A DNA stretch of 64,000 bases from Methylobacterium sp. DB0501 (GTDB lineage: Bacteria; Pseudomonadota; Alphaproteobacteria; Rhizobiales; Beijerinckiaceae): assembly GCF_011043735.1 (NCBI RefSeq), contig NZ_JAAKGV010000008.1, forward strand, positions 173,841 through 237,840, written 5' to 3'. A program made the position numbers and the translations under genes. Below the pieces are notes generated by a model. It was not told the DNA's origin. It saw only the letters and a program-made list of their open reading frames with translations, and searched no databases. Shown here piece after piece: positions 43,817 through 54,130 of the stretch (position 1 is the first letter of the stretch; each line of letters starts with the position of its first letter).

Positions 43817-44332
43817 ATGTTCACGGCTGCCATCCATCTCCCCGGTGCGATCGACCCGGAGCGCATCGACGCGCTCGCCGACACCCTCGCGGCCCTGGTG
43901 GCCGGCGTGGCGGCGGGCGTGGTGGGCGATGCGGTGATCGCGGCGGTGCATCCGGACGACCCGGAGGTCGCCACCATGGCGGAGAGCACCGGGGCGGCCC
44001 TGGTGGCGTGCGGGCGCAACCCGTGGGCGGCGGCGGCCGGGCCGGCGCGGCGGCCCTGGATGCTGTGCCTGGAGGCCGGCGACGTGCCGGCGGAGGGGTG
44101 GATCCGGGTGCTCGACCGCTTCGGCGCCACGACGCAAGCGGAAGCGGTCGGCCGCCTGCGCCGCCTGCACGCACCGCTGTTGGAGCGGATCGCCGGACGG
44201 CGCGAGACGCTGACCGGCACCCGTCGGGTTCGGGCCGGCGACGTCGTTCGGGTGGAAGCCCTGCGGGCGGGCCTGCCGTTGCGCGCCCGCCTGCCGGTCA
44301 GGCCCCTGCGGGCTTCGCTGCTGCGGAGCTAG
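43817..44332 (+). CDS. Possible glycosyltransferase-like protein of unknown function
   Basis: This 171-residue protein's first 110 residues ([60 protein letters not shown]) resemble a shortened GT-A-like nucleotide-sugar fold as found in small Rhizobiales proteins annotated as glycosyl transferase, but no complete D-x-D motif is seen. The 3' end overlaps moaB on the other strand by 35 bases. The assignment is tentative. Confidence 0.5.
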   Translation: MFTAAIHLPGAIDPERIDALADTLAALVAGVAAGVVGDAVIAAVHPDDPEVATMAESTGAALVACGRNPWAAAAGPARRPWMLCLEAGDVPAEGWIRVLDRFGATTQAEAVGRLRRLHAPLLERIAGRRETLTGTRRVRAGDVVRVEALRAGLPLRARLPVRPLRASLLRS

Positions 44333-44891
44333 CGGCCCCGCGCTTCAGGTGCTCGTCGAGGCGCGGCATGATCTCGACGAAGTTGCAGGGCCGGTGCCGG
44401 TAATCGAGCTGGGCCGCCAGGATGCCGTCCCAGGCGTCGCGGCAGGCGCCGGGCGAGCCGGGCAGCACGAACACGTAGGTGGCGTGGACGACGCCGGCCG
44501 TGGCGCGCGATTGCAGCGTCGAGGTGCCGATCTTGTCGTAGGAGATGCGGTGGAAGATGGCGGAGAAGCCGTCCATCCGCTTCTCGAACAGCGGCTCCAG
44601 CGCCTCCGGCGTCACGTCGCGGCCGGTGAAGCCGGTGCCGCCGGTGGTGATGACGACGTCCACCCCCGGATCCGCCGCCCAGGCCGTCACCTGGGCGCGG
44701 ATCGCCTCGACCTCGTCCGGCACGATCGCCCGGGCGGCGAGGCGGTGGCCCGCGCCCGTCAGCCGATCGGCGAGCGTGTCGCCCGAACGGTCGTCGGCCG
44801 ACGTGCGGGTGTCGGAGACGGTGAGCACCGCGATCCCGAGCGGCACGAAGTCCCGGGCGAGGTCCAGCCGGGTCTGGTCGAGGCCTGCCAT
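44298..44891 (-). CDS. moaB: Molybdopterin adenylyltransferase-type protein MoaB
   Basis: This 197-residue MoaB/MogA-fold protein has VLTVSDTRT (about 22-30), [18 protein letters not shown] and [15 protein letters not shown]. It adenylates molybdopterin in cofactor synthesis. Its ATG overlaps the stop of the metallopeptidase gene (TGATG), so the two are translationally coupled. Confidence 0.93.
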   Translation of the reverse strand: MAGLDQTRLDLARDFVPLGIAVLTVSDTRTSADDRSGDTLADRLTGAGHRLAARAIVPDEVEAIRAQVTAWAADPGVDVVITTGGTGFTGRDVTPEALEPLFEKRMDGFSAIFHRISYDKIGTSTLQSRATAGVVHATYVFVLPGSPGACRDAWDGILAAQLDYRHRPCNFVEIMPRLDEHLKRGAASSAAAKPAGA

Positions 44892-45793
44892 CAGAGCTGC
44901 GAGGCCCGGAAGGTGTCGCAGGACTGGGTCTGGCCGCTGCGGTAACCGGTCTGGAACCAGCGCATGCGCTGGGCCGATGAGCCGTGGGTGAAGGAATCCG
45001 GCACCACGTAGCCCTGGCTCTGCTTCTGGAGCTTGTCGTCGCCGATGGCGCTCGCCGCCTGCATCGCCTCCTCGATGTCGCCGGGCTCGAGGGCGTTGAA
45101 GCGGTCGTTCGAGTTCTTGGCCCAGACGCCGGCGAGGCAGTCGGCCATCAGCTCGACGCGGACCGAGAGCGCGTTCGATTCGCGCTCGCCGACCTGCTGC
45201 TGCTTCTGCTGCACCTTGGGCAGGATGCCGAGCACGTCCTGGACGTGGTGGCCGACCTCGTGGGCGATCACGTAGGCATAGGCGAAGTCGCCCTTGACGT
45301 GGAACTTCTGCTCCATCTCCTTGAAGAAGGAGGTGTCGAGATAGACCTTCTTGTCGAGCGGGCAGTAGAACGGGCCCATCGCGGCCCGGGCCTGGCCGCA
45401 ACCGCTTCGGGTGCCGCCGGTATACAGCACCATCGTGGTCGGGGTGTATTGGCGCCCGGTCTGGTTCGGCAGCACCGTCTTCCACACGTCCTCGGTGTTG
45501 CCGAGGATGGCGGCGGCGAACTTGCCGGTCTGGTCGCTGGGGGCGCCGGTGCGCCGGTCGGGCTGCGGCTGTCCTTGTTCCTGGGGGGCGCGCGGACGCG
45601 TCATCTGCTCGGCGCCGCCGATCAGGATCGACGGGTTGATGCCGGTGACCCAGCCGATGATGCACAGGATCACGATGGCGCCGATGCCCAGCCCCCCGGC
45701 CCCGCCGCCCGGAAAGCCGAAGCCTCCGCCGCCGCCACCCTCGCCGCGGCGGTCTTCGACGTTGTCGGAGGTGCGAAAATCTTCCCAGCGCAT
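44891..45793 (-). CDS. Neutral zinc metallopeptidase, YpfJ type
   Basis: This 300-residue protein has a glycine-rich N-terminus (residues 17-33), one membrane anchor (about 36-56), then a soluble domain with the zinc motif [10 protein letters not shown] (about 176-185) and ELMADCLAG downstream. The end, [14 protein letters not shown], is typical of the family. It is probably anchored in the inner membrane with the protease domain outside; its substrates are unknown. It heads an operon with moaB. Confidence 0.92.
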   Translation of the reverse strand: MRWEDFRTSDNVEDRRGEGGGGGGFGFPGGGAGGLGIGAIVILCIIGWVTGINPSILIGGAEQMTRPRAPQEQGQPQPDRRTGAPSDQTGKFAAAILGNTEDVWKTVLPNQTGRQYTPTTMVLYTGGTRSGCGQARAAMGPFYCPLDKKVYLDTSFFKEMEQKFHVKGDFAYAYVIAHEVGHHVQDVLGILPKVQQKQQQVGERESNALSVRVELMADCLAGVWAKNSNDRFNALEPGDIEEAMQAASAIGDDKLQKQSQGYVVPDSFTHGSSAQRMRWFQTGYRSGQTQSCDTFRASQL

Positions 45794-45910
45794 GGTCTGC
45801 TACCCGTCGGCCCGTGAACCTTGGCCGCGACGGCTACGCGGCGCAGGCGAAAGGCTCAAGGGTAATCGACCAGGGCCGGCACGGTTCCGCTTTGCCGCAC
45901 GGGCCGGCGG

Positions 45911-46831
45911 TCAGGCGCCGCCCTCGTCGAGGGCGGCCCGCAGGGCCCGGAAGTCGCGCCAGGCGAGGCGCTTCTGCAGCGGCTGGCGCAGCAGGTAGGC
46001 CGGGTGCAGGGTGGCGAGCAGCCGGATCTCGCGCCGCCCGGTGCGATACGGGAACCAGCGCCCGCGCGACTTGAGGATGCCGTCCTTGGTGCCGGCGAGC
46101 GCCTGGGTGGCCACGCCGCCGAGGCAGACCAGGATGTCGGGATCGGCCAGTGCGATCTGCCGCTCGATGAACGGCTTGCAGGTCGCGAGCTCCTGGGGGG
46201 TCGGGTTGCGGTTGCCCGGCGGGCGCCAGGGCACGACGTTGCCGACATAGGCGTTGGTGCGGTCGAGCCCGACCGCCGCCATCATCCGGTCGAGGAGCTG
46301 GCCCGACCGGCCCATGAACGGCTTGCCGACCCGGTCCTCGTCGGCCCCCGGCGCCTCGCCGACGAACATCACGCGGGCCTGCGGGTTGCCGTCGGCAAAG
46401 ACGAGGTTCTTGGCGGTGAAACGGAGCGCGCAGCTCTCGAACCGGGCGAGCAGGGCTTCCAGCTCCTCCAGGCTCGCGGCGGTGGCGGCGAGTTCCCGCG
46501 CGTCGCCCGCGGCCTCGCCCGGGGCGGCGGCGGCGGAGCGGCCGTAGGTGCTGGGTGCCTCCTGACGAGGGACCTCCTGACGCGGCGCGTCCTGGTGGCG
46601 TGGCGCGTCCTGGCGCGGCGGGGGCCCGCCCCGGGCCGTCTCGGTCTCGGTCTCGGCCCGGGGCGGCGGCGCGTCGAGGCTCGCGGCCTCCGCCCGCGCG
46701 GCGCGGCGCGGCGCCTCCGACTCGGCGAAGCGATCGTGCGGCGTCTCGTCCAGTACGGCGTCGACGCCCGCCGCGACGTGAAAATCGAGGAAGGAGAGCA
46801 GGTCGCGGCTGTCGGGAGCGTCGGGAGTCAT
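45911..46831 (-). CDS. Uracil-DNA glycosylase, family 4-like
   Basis: The product has 306 residues from ATG 46831. Residues 1-105 are a disordered proline/acid-rich leader with RQDAPRHQDAPRQEVPRQEA pentapeptide repeats. The catalytic domain has GEAPGADEDRVGKPFMGRSG (motif 1), NVVPWRPPGNRNPT and TLHPAYLLR (motif 3). Where family 4 enzymes have a CxxC cluster pair, this protein reads SCALRFTAKN with one cysteine. Later cysteines (ATCKP, LVCLG) remain, so the Fe-S cluster may be missing or altered. It removes uracil from DNA. Confidence 0.88.
   Translation of the reverse strand: MTPDAPDSRDLLSFLDFHVAAGVDAVLDETPHDRFAESEAPRRAARAEAASLDAPPPRAETETETARGGPPPRQDAPRHQDAPRQEVPRQEAPSTYGRSAAAAPGEAAGDARELAATAASLEELEALLARFESCALRFTAKNLVFADGNPQARVMFVGEAPGADEDRVGKPFMGRSGQLLDRMMAAVGLDRTNAYVGNVVPWRPPGNRNPTPQELATCKPFIERQIALADPDILVCLGGVATQALAGTKDGILKSRGRWFPYRTGRREIRLLATLHPAYLLRQPLQKRLAWRDFRALRAALDEGGA
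46554..46616 (-). repeat. 15-bp tandem repeat in the uracil-DNA glycosylase leader
   Basis: Four degenerate 15-base units, with one extra codon between the third and fourth, encode R-Q-(D/E)-x-P pentapeptides. The repeat lies in the disordered N-terminal leader, outside the enzyme fold. Confidence 0.88.
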
Positions 46832-47025
46832 ATGTACGATGTGGCGTGCCTTCCGGGTGTGGACAACAGGCGCGACACGGCGCCCACACGCATTCTCGCG
46901 CCGGAGACGGCGTGGCGGACGCTTGCACCCGGGGACACGCCGTCGCACGGTCCGGCCGACGGAACCGCTTGAGGCGGCCGAAGATCGTTTATATGTGAAC
47001 TATTAGACGATAGGGGAGGACCAGG

Positions 47026-48690
47026 ATGGAGCTGCCGGAACGCGAGGCGATGGACTTCGACGTGGTGATCGTCGGAGCGGGCCCGGCCGGGCTGGCTGCC
47101 GCCATCCAGCTGAAGCAACTCGCCGCGGAGGCCGGCACCGAGGTGTCGGTGGTGGTGGTCGAGAAGGGCAGCGAGGTCGGCGCCCACATCCTGTCGGGCG
47201 CGGTGATCGATCCGAGCGGCCTCGACAAGCTGGTGCCCGACTGGCGCGAGGACCCGGACCGCCCCCTCAAGACCGAGGTCGTGAAGGACGAGTTCATGTT
47301 CCTCGGGCCGGCGGGCGGCGTCTCGCTGCCGAACATCGCCTTCCCGAAGCTGATGAGCAACCACGGCAACTTCGTCGGTTCGCTCTCCAACGTGACGAAG
47401 TATCTCGGCCGCAAGGCGGAGGAACTGGGCGTGGAGATCTATCCGGGCTTCCCGGCCGCGGAGATCCTGTACGACGAGGCCGGCGCGGTGGTCGGCATCG
47501 CCACCGGCGACCTCGGCATCGCCCGTTCGGGCGAGGCGCGGGACGACTTCACCCGCGGCATGGAGCTGCGCGCCAAGTACACGGTGTTCGGCGAGGGCGC
47601 CCGCGGCTCGCTGACCAAGAAGCTGATCGACCGCTACCGCCTCAACCAGCATTCCGACCACCAGAAATACGGTCTCGGCGTGAAGGAGCTGTGGCAGGTC
47701 AAGCCCGAGAAGTTCCGGCCGGGGCTGGTGCAGCACTCGATGGGCTGGCCGCTGCCGAACAAGGCCGGCGGCGGCTCCTGGCTCTACCATTTCGACGACC
47801 ACCTGGTCTCGGTCGGGTTCGTCACGCACCTGAACTACGAGAACCCGACCCTGTCGCCGTTCGAGGAGTTCCAGCGCTTCAAGACCCACCCGATGATCCG
47901 GGACGTGTTCGAGGGCGCCAAGCGCATCGGCTACGGCGCCCGGGCCATCATGGAGGGCGGCTGGCAATCGGTGCCGAAGCTCGTCTTCCCGGGCGGCTGC
48001 CTCGTCGGCGACTCCGCCGGCTTCGTCAACGTGCCCCGCATCAAGGGCTCGCACAATGCGGTGCTGTCGGGCATGCAGGCCGCCGGCGCGATCCACGAGG
48101 CGCTCGTCGCCGGCCGCGCCCAGGACGAGCTGACTTCCTACGAAGAGGGCTGGCGCGCGAGCCCGATCGGCTACGACCTGAAGCGGGTGCGCAACGTCAA
48201 GCCGCTCTGGTCCAAATACGGCACGGTCATCGGCGTGGGCCTGGGCGGCCTCGACATGTGGCTCAACGAGCTCGCCGGCCTGTCGCTGTTCGGCACGCTC
48301 AGCCACGGCAAGCCGGACTATGCCTGCACCAAGCCGCTCAAGGACGTGACGCCGATCAAGTACCCCAAGCCCGACGGGGTGCTGACCTTCGACCGTCTCT
48401 CGTCGGTCTACCTGTCGAACACCAACCATGAGGAGGACCAGCCGGTCCACCTCCAGGTCAAGGACATGGGCCTGCAAAAGTCCTCCGAGCACGACGTGTT
48501 CGGCGGGCCGTCCGGCCGCTACTGCCCGGCCGGCGTCTACGAGTGGATCGAGGAGGGCGGTGCGCCGCGCTACCAGATCAACGCGCAGAACTGCGTCCAC
48601 TGCAAGACCTGCGACATCAAGGACCCGAACCAGAACATCAACTGGGTGACGCCGGAAGGTCCGGGCGGTCCGAACTACGTGAATATGTGA
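47026..48690 (+). CDS. Electron-transfer flavoprotein-ubiquinone oxidoreductase
   Basis: This 554-residue protein passes electrons from ETF (fatty-acid and amino-acid oxidation) to ubiquinone at the inner membrane. FAD-binding VVIVGAGPAGLAAAIQLKQL is at about 12-31. The 4Fe-4S set begins with RYCPAGVYEW and ends in NCVHCKTCDIKDPNQNINW near the C-terminus. The length matches the bacterial enzyme. GGGAGGA precedes the ATG, and upstream sequence is AT-richer, with TTTATAT. It stands alone, with a hairpin after the stop. Confidence 0.97.
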   Translation: MELPEREAMDFDVVIVGAGPAGLAAAIQLKQLAAEAGTEVSVVVVEKGSEVGAHILSGAVIDPSGLDKLVPDWREDPDRPLKTEVVKDEFMFLGPAGGVSLPNIAFPKLMSNHGNFVGSLSNVTKYLGRKAEELGVEIYPGFPAAEILYDEAGAVVGIATGDLGIARSGEARDDFTRGMELRAKYTVFGEGARGSLTKKLIDRYRLNQHSDHQKYGLGVKELWQVKPEKFRPGLVQHSMGWPLPNKAGGGSWLYHFDDHLVSVGFVTHLNYENPTLSPFEEFQRFKTHPMIRDVFEGAKRIGYGARAIMEGGWQSVPKLVFPGGCLVGDSAGFVNVPRIKGSHNAVLSGMQAAGAIHEALVAGRAQDELTSYEEGWRASPIGYDLKRVRNVKPLWSKYGTVIGVGLGGLDMWLNELAGLSLFGTLSHGKPDYACTKPLKDVTPIKYPKPDGVLTFDRLSSVYLSNTNHEEDQPVHLQVKDMGLQKSSEHDVFGGPSGRYCPAGVYEWIEEGGAPRYQINAQNCVHCKTCDIKDPNQNINWVTPEGPGGPNYVNM

Positions 48691-48739
48691 GGGGTCTGGC
48701 GAGCCCTGATCGTCGGCTCGCCGGTTCCCACTTCTCTCC

Positions 48740-48779
48740 GTCGTCCCGGGGCTCGACGAAGCCGAGAACCCGGGACGAC
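48740..48779. terminator. Hairpin between convergent genes
   Basis: GTCGTCCCGGG (48740-48750) pairs perfectly with CCCGGGACGAC (48769-48779) around an 18-base loop that itself holds CTCG/CGAG. It lies between ETF-QO and the chemoreceptor gene; probably a bidirectional end or a common intergenic repeat. Confidence 0.65.
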
Positions 48780-48827
48780 CGTGCGGATGTCAAAAGCCTC
48801 GGAGCGCGCCGTCTCGCGCATCGATCC

Positions 48828-50885
48828 TCACGCCGCCCTGACCGTCGTCACGAACCGCCCGACCTCCCCGCGCAGATGCTCCGACTGGCGCGACAGCTCG
48901 CTTGCCGCCGACAGGACCTGGCTCGCCGCCACCCCGGTCTCGTCGGCCGCGCCCGCGACCTGGACGACGCTGCCCGTCACCTCACCGGTGCCCTTGGCCG
49001 CCTCGGCGATGGTGCGAACGATCTCCTGGGTCGCCGCGCCCTGCTCCTCCACCGCCGCCGCGATGGCGGTCGAGGCGGCGTCGATCTCGCCGATCCGCCC
49101 GGCGATGCCGCCGATCGCCGCGACGGCCTGCTCGGTCGAGCCCTGGATGCGGGCGATCTGGTCGGCGATCTCGGCGGTGGCGCGTCCGGTCTGGCCGGCG
49201 AGCGCCTTCACCTCGGCCGCCACCACGGCGAAGCCGCGCCCGGCGCTGCCGGCCCGCGCCGCCTCGATCGTGGCATTGAGCGCCAGCAGGTTGGTCTGGT
49301 CGGCGATCGACGAGATGAGCGCCAGCACGTCGCCGATCCGCGCCGCCCCCCGGCGCAAGTCCTCGACGAGGCGGGCGGTCGCCCCGGCGGCATCCGCCGC
49401 GGCCCGGGCCATCTCCGCCGAGGCTCCGACCCGGGAGCCGATCTCGTGCACCGAGGCGCCGAGCTGTCCCGCCGCCGCCGCGACGGTCGCGACGTTCGAG
49501 GACGCCTCCTCGGCGGCGGCCGCGACGCCGGCGCTCTGGTCCGCCGTGCGGCCGGCGATCTCGCTCATGCCGCGGGCGGTGGCCTCCATCTCGGCGGCGG
49601 CGGCGGTCACCGCGGCGAGCACGCCGCCGACCGAGGTCTCGAACCGGTCGGCGAGGTCGCGGAGCGCCGCCCGGCGCTGCGCCTCGGCTCCGGCGCGGGC
49701 GAGCGCCGTCTCTTGCTCCAGGGCCGCCGTGCGGGCGAGGCCGTCGCGCAGCTGCCCCATGGCAGAGGCCATCGCGCCGATCTCGCTGCGGGACGAGGCG
49801 ACCGGCACCGCCACCGCGAGGTCGCCGGCGGTGAGGCGGCGCATCGCCTCGATCATCCGGGCGAGCGGCCCGGTCACGCCGCGCACCAGCAGGAACGCCC
49901 CGCCGCCGACCGCCGCGCAAGCCCCGGCGAGGATCACCAGGGAGACGACGAGCCACGCCTCGCTCGCCCGGCCCTCGTCCGCCACGATCGCCGCGAGGGA
50001 GGCGGTGGCAGCAGCCCTCGCATCGGCGATGCCGGCGATGACCTCGCTCGCCTGTCGGAACCACTCCTCGGCCGCGACCGGATAGGAGTCGCGGGCGGCC
50101 CCGGCCCGCAGCACCGCTGCGCGGGTTGGCTCGAACGCCTCGAGCCGGCGGGTGGAGGCCGCCAGCGCATCGCGGAACCCCGCCCCGAGGGCGGCCGCGG
50201 AGGCGCCGGCCTGGGCCAGGGCCGCCTCGACCCGGCCGGCGAGGGACGCCATGGTGCGGACCTGGTCGACGGCGAGGGCCTGACGCCCGGCGATGACGGC
50301 ATTGAGCCGCCCGCGCTCGCGCCCCGCGAACTCGCTCGCGTCCCACAAGGCCCGCTTGATGTCGAGGCCGTGATGGAGCGCGCCCGGCACCGCGCCGGCG
50401 ATGCCGGCCCGCACCGCGTCGAACAGGGCCTGCTCGCGGGCGATCACGCCGGTGGCGGCCGGGAACCACGCCGCGGCGAGATCAGGATCGGGCGTGCCGG
50501 CGAGGACCCGGTCGACCCGCTGGCGCAGGGCCGCGAGATCGCGCCGCGCCTCGTCGAGGGCGGCGGCGGCCCGGGACACGGCGTCGTCGGCGCGCAGAGC
50601 CGCCAGGGCGGCGCCGAGACGACGGTCGCCCTCCTCGCGGAGCCGTGACAGAACCGGGCGCTCGGAGGCCGCCGGCGGTCCGGCGAGCCAGCCATTCGTC
50701 AGGCCGCGCTCGGCCGCCAGCGACGACGCGGCGGCGGCGAGCCCGTCGGTCACCCGGTTAGCCTCCGCCGCGCGCCGCATGATATCGGCCCTCTCCCAGG
50801 CCTGCATGGCCTGATACCCCGCGAGCCCGACCAGCAAGCAGCCGATCAAGCCCAGGATGAGGAATATTTGTCTGCGCAACGACAT
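48828..50885 (-). CDS. Methyl-accepting chemotaxis protein
   Basis: This 685-residue protein has a first membrane helix at about 8-28, a long helical periplasmic sensor at about 30-300 (NIT-like layout, with [15 protein letters not shown] near residue 58), a second membrane helix at about 305-330, HAMP at about 333-385, and the signalling hairpin with tip [20 protein letters not shown]. Nitrate or nitrite sensing is possible from the sensor type but not shown. It transmits to CheA at the cell pole. No che genes are nearby. Confidence 0.93.
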   Translation of the reverse strand: MSLRRQIFLILGLIGCLLVGLAGYQAMQAWERADIMRRAAEANRVTDGLAAAASSLAAERGLTNGWLAGPPAASERPVLSRLREEGDRRLGAALAALRADDAVSRAAAALDEARRDLAALRQRVDRVLAGTPDPDLAAAWFPAATGVIAREQALFDAVRAGIAGAVPGALHHGLDIKRALWDASEFAGRERGRLNAVIAGRQALAVDQVRTMASLAGRVEAALAQAGASAAALGAGFRDALAASTRRLEAFEPTRAAVLRAGAARDSYPVAAEEWFRQASEVIAGIADARAAATASLAAIVADEGRASEAWLVVSLVILAGACAAVGGGAFLLVRGVTGPLARMIEAMRRLTAGDLAVAVPVASSRSEIGAMASAMGQLRDGLARTAALEQETALARAGAEAQRRAALRDLADRFETSVGGVLAAVTAAAAEMEATARGMSEIAGRTADQSAGVAAAAEEASSNVATVAAAAGQLGASVHEIGSRVGASAEMARAAADAAGATARLVEDLRRGAARIGDVLALISSIADQTNLLALNATIEAARAGSAGRGFAVVAAEVKALAGQTGRATAEIADQIARIQGSTEQAVAAIGGIAGRIGEIDAASTAIAAAVEEQGAATQEIVRTIAEAAKGTGEVTGSVVQVAGAADETGVAASQVLSAASELSRQSEHLRGEVGRFVTTVRAA

Positions 50886-51149
50886 GTCCGGCGGCTCTGA
50901 TGGAAGACTTGAGCGGTCCGGCCCATCTGACGCGGCGATTGCTAAAAATTGGTCTTACAACCTGGAAACCGGGCGGCCACACGATCGGTTGCGCTCCCGC
51001 GCGGCCGGCCCGCCCGGCGGCACGGAAGGCCGACCTCCGACACATCGCCGCCGCCGTTTGGTCTTGCCGCTGCCCCGCGCAGGGTCCAATGTCGCGCCGA
51101 TTTCGCGTGCCGGCGCCGCGGCCGGCGCGACCACGGAGCCACGAGTTTG

Positions 51150-53009
51150 GTGCTCAAGACCCGAATCCCCGCCCCCCGCCGCGGTGGCGCGCTCGCCGCG
51201 CTGGCCCTCTTCCTCGCCGCTTCGACGGCGCCGGCCCTCGCGGCGCGTCTGCCGGTGCGGGAGGTTGCGGCCCCGCAATCCTACGAACCGGCGGATTCGC
51301 TGGAAGGCAACTTCCTGGCCGCCTACATCGCCGGCGCCTCCCGCGACACGGCGGCGGCGGCTACCTATTACCGCGAGGCGGTGAAGGGCGACCCGCGCAA
51401 CGCGGAACTCCTCGAACGCTCCTTCGTGGCTCTGCTCGCCGACGGCTCGCTGCCCGAAGCCTTCCGCGCCGCCGAGCGGCTGACGGCCCGGGACGGGGCC
51501 AACGGCCTCGCCCAGCTCGCGCTGGGCGTGCAGAAGATCAAGGCCAAGCAATTCGCCGCGGCGCGCCAGAACCTGCAGCGCGGCGGCAAGGGCGCCGCCG
51601 CCGACCTGACCTCGACGCTGCTGACCGCATGGTCCTATGCCGGGGCCGGCGAAGGCAAGAAGGCGCTCGAGACCATCAACAAGCTCAAGGGCGAGCGCTA
51701 CTACAACGTCTTCCGCGACTATCACGCGGGCCTGATCGCGGCGCTGGTCGGCGACAAGGTCGAGGCCGAGCGCCGGCTGAAATCGGCCTACGATGCCGAC
51801 CGCAACACGTTGCGCATCGTCGACGCCTACGGCCGCTTCGAGGCGGATTCCGGCCGGCCCGACCTCGCGGTGGCGGCCTACCAGGAATTCGACAACGTCC
51901 TGCCGCGCCACCCGATCGTGCGCGACGCCCTCGACAAGCTGAAGGCCGGCAAGCCGCTGACGCCGCTCATCGCCACGGCCCAGGAAGGCGCCGCCGAGGT
52001 GCTCTACGGCCTCGGCTCGGCCGGGACCTCGCAGGGCGACGAATTGCCGGCGGTGGTGTACCTGCGCCTCGCGCTCTACCTCGCTCCCGAGCATTCCCTG
52101 GCGCTGCTGACGCTGGCCGACACGCTGGAGCGGATGAAGGCGCCGGACCGGGCGAACGAGGTCTTCGCCCGGATGCCGGCGAGCTCGCCGCTCAAGCTCA
52201 ACGCCGACATCCAGATCGGCCTCAACCTGGAGCAGATGGGCAAGGGCGACGAGGCGATCGCCCATCTCGACCAGGTCGCCAAGACCTATCCCAACGACGT
52301 CGACGTGATCTCGGCGCTCGGCAACGTCCAGCGCTCGCGCAAGAAATACGCCGAGTCGGCCCAGACCTACACCAAGGCGATCGACCTGATCGGCGACCAG
52401 CCGGCGCGCAATTACTGGACCCTGTACTACTTCCGCGGCACGTCCTACGAGCGCGCCAAGGAGTGGACGAAGGCCGAGGCCGACCTGAAGAAGGCCCTCG
52501 ATCTCGTGCCGGCGACGCAGCCGAACGGCCGCGCCCAGGTGCTGAACTACCTCGCCTATTCCTGGGTCGACCAGAACCAGAACATCGACGAGGCGTTCCG
52601 CATGCTCAAGCAGGCGGTCGACCTGCAGCCGCGCGACGGCATGATCATCGACAGCCTCGGCTGGGCCTATTACCGCCTCGGCCGCTGGGACGACGCGGTG
52701 CGGGAGCTGGAGAAGGCGATCGAGCTGAAGCCCGGCGACCCGACGATCAACGACCACCTGGGCGACGCCTATTGGCGCTCCGGCCGGCGGCTCGAGGGCA
52801 AGTTCCAGTGGCAGCACGCCAAGGACCTGAACCCGGAGCCGGAGGACCTGGCGAAGATCGAGGCGAAGCTGAAGGACGGGCTGCCGGAGCTGGAGAAGCC
52901 CGCCGCCACCGCCGAGAGCCAGCCCGCGCCGCAGCCCGAGATGCCGAAGGGCGCCCCGGCCCCGACCGAGCCGCCGGCGATGGGCACGGAGACGAAGAGC
53001 GGCGGCTGA
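51150..53009 (+). CDS. Exported tetratricopeptide-repeat protein
   Basis: The product has about 619 residues. Start GTG 51150 (or TTG 51147) is chosen by GGAG upstream and by the signal peptide that follows (LAALALFLAASTAPALAA). TPR units fill about 45-560, for example AATYYREAVKGDPRNAELLE, AVRELEKAIELKPGDPTIND; the C-terminal 60 residues are proline/glutamate-rich. It is probably a periplasmic or outer-membrane scaffold protein. It is followed by a hairpin terminator and ispE. The gene order TPR-ispE is common in Rhizobiales. Confidence 0.9.
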   Translation: MLKTRIPAPRRGGALAALALFLAASTAPALAARLPVREVAAPQSYEPADSLEGNFLAAYIAGASRDTAAAATYYREAVKGDPRNAELLERSFVALLADGSLPEAFRAAERLTARDGANGLAQLALGVQKIKAKQFAAARQNLQRGGKGAAADLTSTLLTAWSYAGAGEGKKALETINKLKGERYYNVFRDYHAGLIAALVGDKVEAERRLKSAYDADRNTLRIVDAYGRFEADSGRPDLAVAAYQEFDNVLPRHPIVRDALDKLKAGKPLTPLIATAQEGAAEVLYGLGSAGTSQGDELPAVVYLRLALYLAPEHSLALLTLADTLERMKAPDRANEVFARMPASSPLKLNADIQIGLNLEQMGKGDEAIAHLDQVAKTYPNDVDVISALGNVQRSRKKYAESAQTYTKAIDLIGDQPARNYWTLYYFRGTSYERAKEWTKAEADLKKALDLVPATQPNGRAQVLNYLAYSWVDQNQNIDEAFRMLKQAVDLQPRDGMIIDSLGWAYYRLGRWDDAVRELEKAIELKPGDPTINDHLGDAYWRSGRRLEGKFQWQHAKDLNPEPEDLAKIEAKLKDGLPELEKPAATAESQPAPQPEMPKGAPAPTEPPAMGTETKSGG

Positions 53010-53043
53010 CGCCGTCCTCCCTCCTCGATGTGAGACGGATCGC

Positions 53044-53072
53044 GGGCGCGGTGCCGGACAGGCACCGCGCCC
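53044..53072 (+). terminator. 12-bp GC hairpin after the TPR gene
   Basis: GGGCGCGGTGCC (53044-53055) pairs perfectly with GGCACCGCGCCC (53061-53072) around a GGACA loop, 35 bases after the stop. Only a short T-containing tail follows. Confidence 0.75.
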
Positions 53073-53086
53073 CTTGACCGTTTGAC

Positions 53087-53150
53087 GACTTGCCTGTTCG
53101 AAGACTTGCCTGTTCGAAGACTTACCAGTTCGAAGACTTGCCCGTTCGAG
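53087..53150 (+). repeat. 16-bp tandem repeat, four units, intergenic
   Basis: Four units of GACTTGCCTGTTCGAA (the last two with one to three changes) fill the gap between the TPR gene hairpin and the ispE start. It may influence ispE expression because it lies where the promoter should be. Confidence 0.95.
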
Positions 53151-53160
53151 AGACGACGAC

Positions 53161-54048
53161 GTGCCTGCCCTCGCCACCCGCGCGCCCGCCAAGATCAACC
53201 TGACCCTGCACGTCCTGGGCCGCCGCCCCGGCGACGGCTACCACGCCCTGGAGAGCCTGGTGGCGTTCGCGGGATCGAACGCGGCAGACCTCCTGACCCT
53301 CGAACCCGGGCCGGCCCTCGACCTCGCGGTGACCGGCCCGACCGCCGGCCCGGCGGGCCCGACCGACGACAACCTAGTGATGCGGGCCGCCCGTCACCTC
53401 GCCGCCGAGGTGCCCGGGCTCGCGGTCGGGCGGTTCCGGCTGGTGAAGCGCCTGCCGGTGGCGGCGGGGATCGGCGGCGGGTCGTCCGACGCCGCGGCGG
53501 CCCTGAGGCTCCTGGGACGCCTCAACGGCCTTGCCCCCGATCACCCAGCCCTGATGGCGGCGGCGCGCCGCACCGGCGCCGACGTGCCGGTCTGCCTCGA
53601 TCCGCGGGCCCGGATGATGCGCGGCGCCGGAGAGGCCGTGGGCTCAGCCCTCGCCCTGCCGCCGCTGCCGGCGGTGCTGATCAATCCCGGCGTGCCGGTC
53701 GAGACCGCACCGGTCTTCCGGGCGCTGGGCCTCAAGGTCGGCGAGGCGCATCCCCGTGCCGCGGACATCCATCCGGAGATCGCCGGGACGGACGGCCTCG
53801 ACGCCCTGATCGCCCGCATCGCACCGGCCCGCAACGACCTCGAGGCTCCTGCCCTCACGGTCGCGCCGGTGATCGGCGACACCCTCGCCTCCTTGCGCGA
53901 ACAGGCGGATTGCCGCCTCGCCCGGATGTCGGGATCGGGCGCCACGGTATACGGGCTGTTCGGCCACCGCGCGACGGCGGCCCGGGCGGCGCGGGCGATC
54001 GCGGCGGCGCAGCCGGGCTGGTGGGTGCGGGCGACGCTTTTGCGCTGA
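53161..54048 (+). CDS. ispE: 4-diphosphocytidyl-2-C-methyl-D-erythritol kinase
   Basis: The product has 295 residues from GTG 53161. It is a GHMP kinase of the MEP isoprenoid pathway. N-terminal [21 protein letters not shown] (about 8-28) and the phosphate loop [17 protein letters not shown] (about 100-116) are diagnostic; the C-terminal [12 protein letters not shown] motif is present. A polyprenyl synthase gene, using the pathway's products, lies next door in the opposite direction. Confidence 0.95.
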   Translation: MPALATRAPAKINLTLHVLGRRPGDGYHALESLVAFAGSNAADLLTLEPGPALDLAVTGPTAGPAGPTDDNLVMRAARHLAAEVPGLAVGRFRLVKRLPVAAGIGGGSSDAAAALRLLGRLNGLAPDHPALMAAARRTGADVPVCLDPRARMMRGAGEAVGSALALPPLPAVLINPGVPVETAPVFRALGLKVGEAHPRAADIHPEIAGTDGLDALIARIAPARNDLEAPALTVAPVIGDTLASLREQADCRLARMSGSGATVYGLFGHRATAARAARAIAAAQPGWWVRATLLR

Positions 54049-54130
54049 GCCCCCCGATCCGTCGGCGACATCCCGGGGCCGCACAGGAGGCCGTGCAGGT
54101 GCGGGAGCATGAGCGACGGCCGAGAGAATG

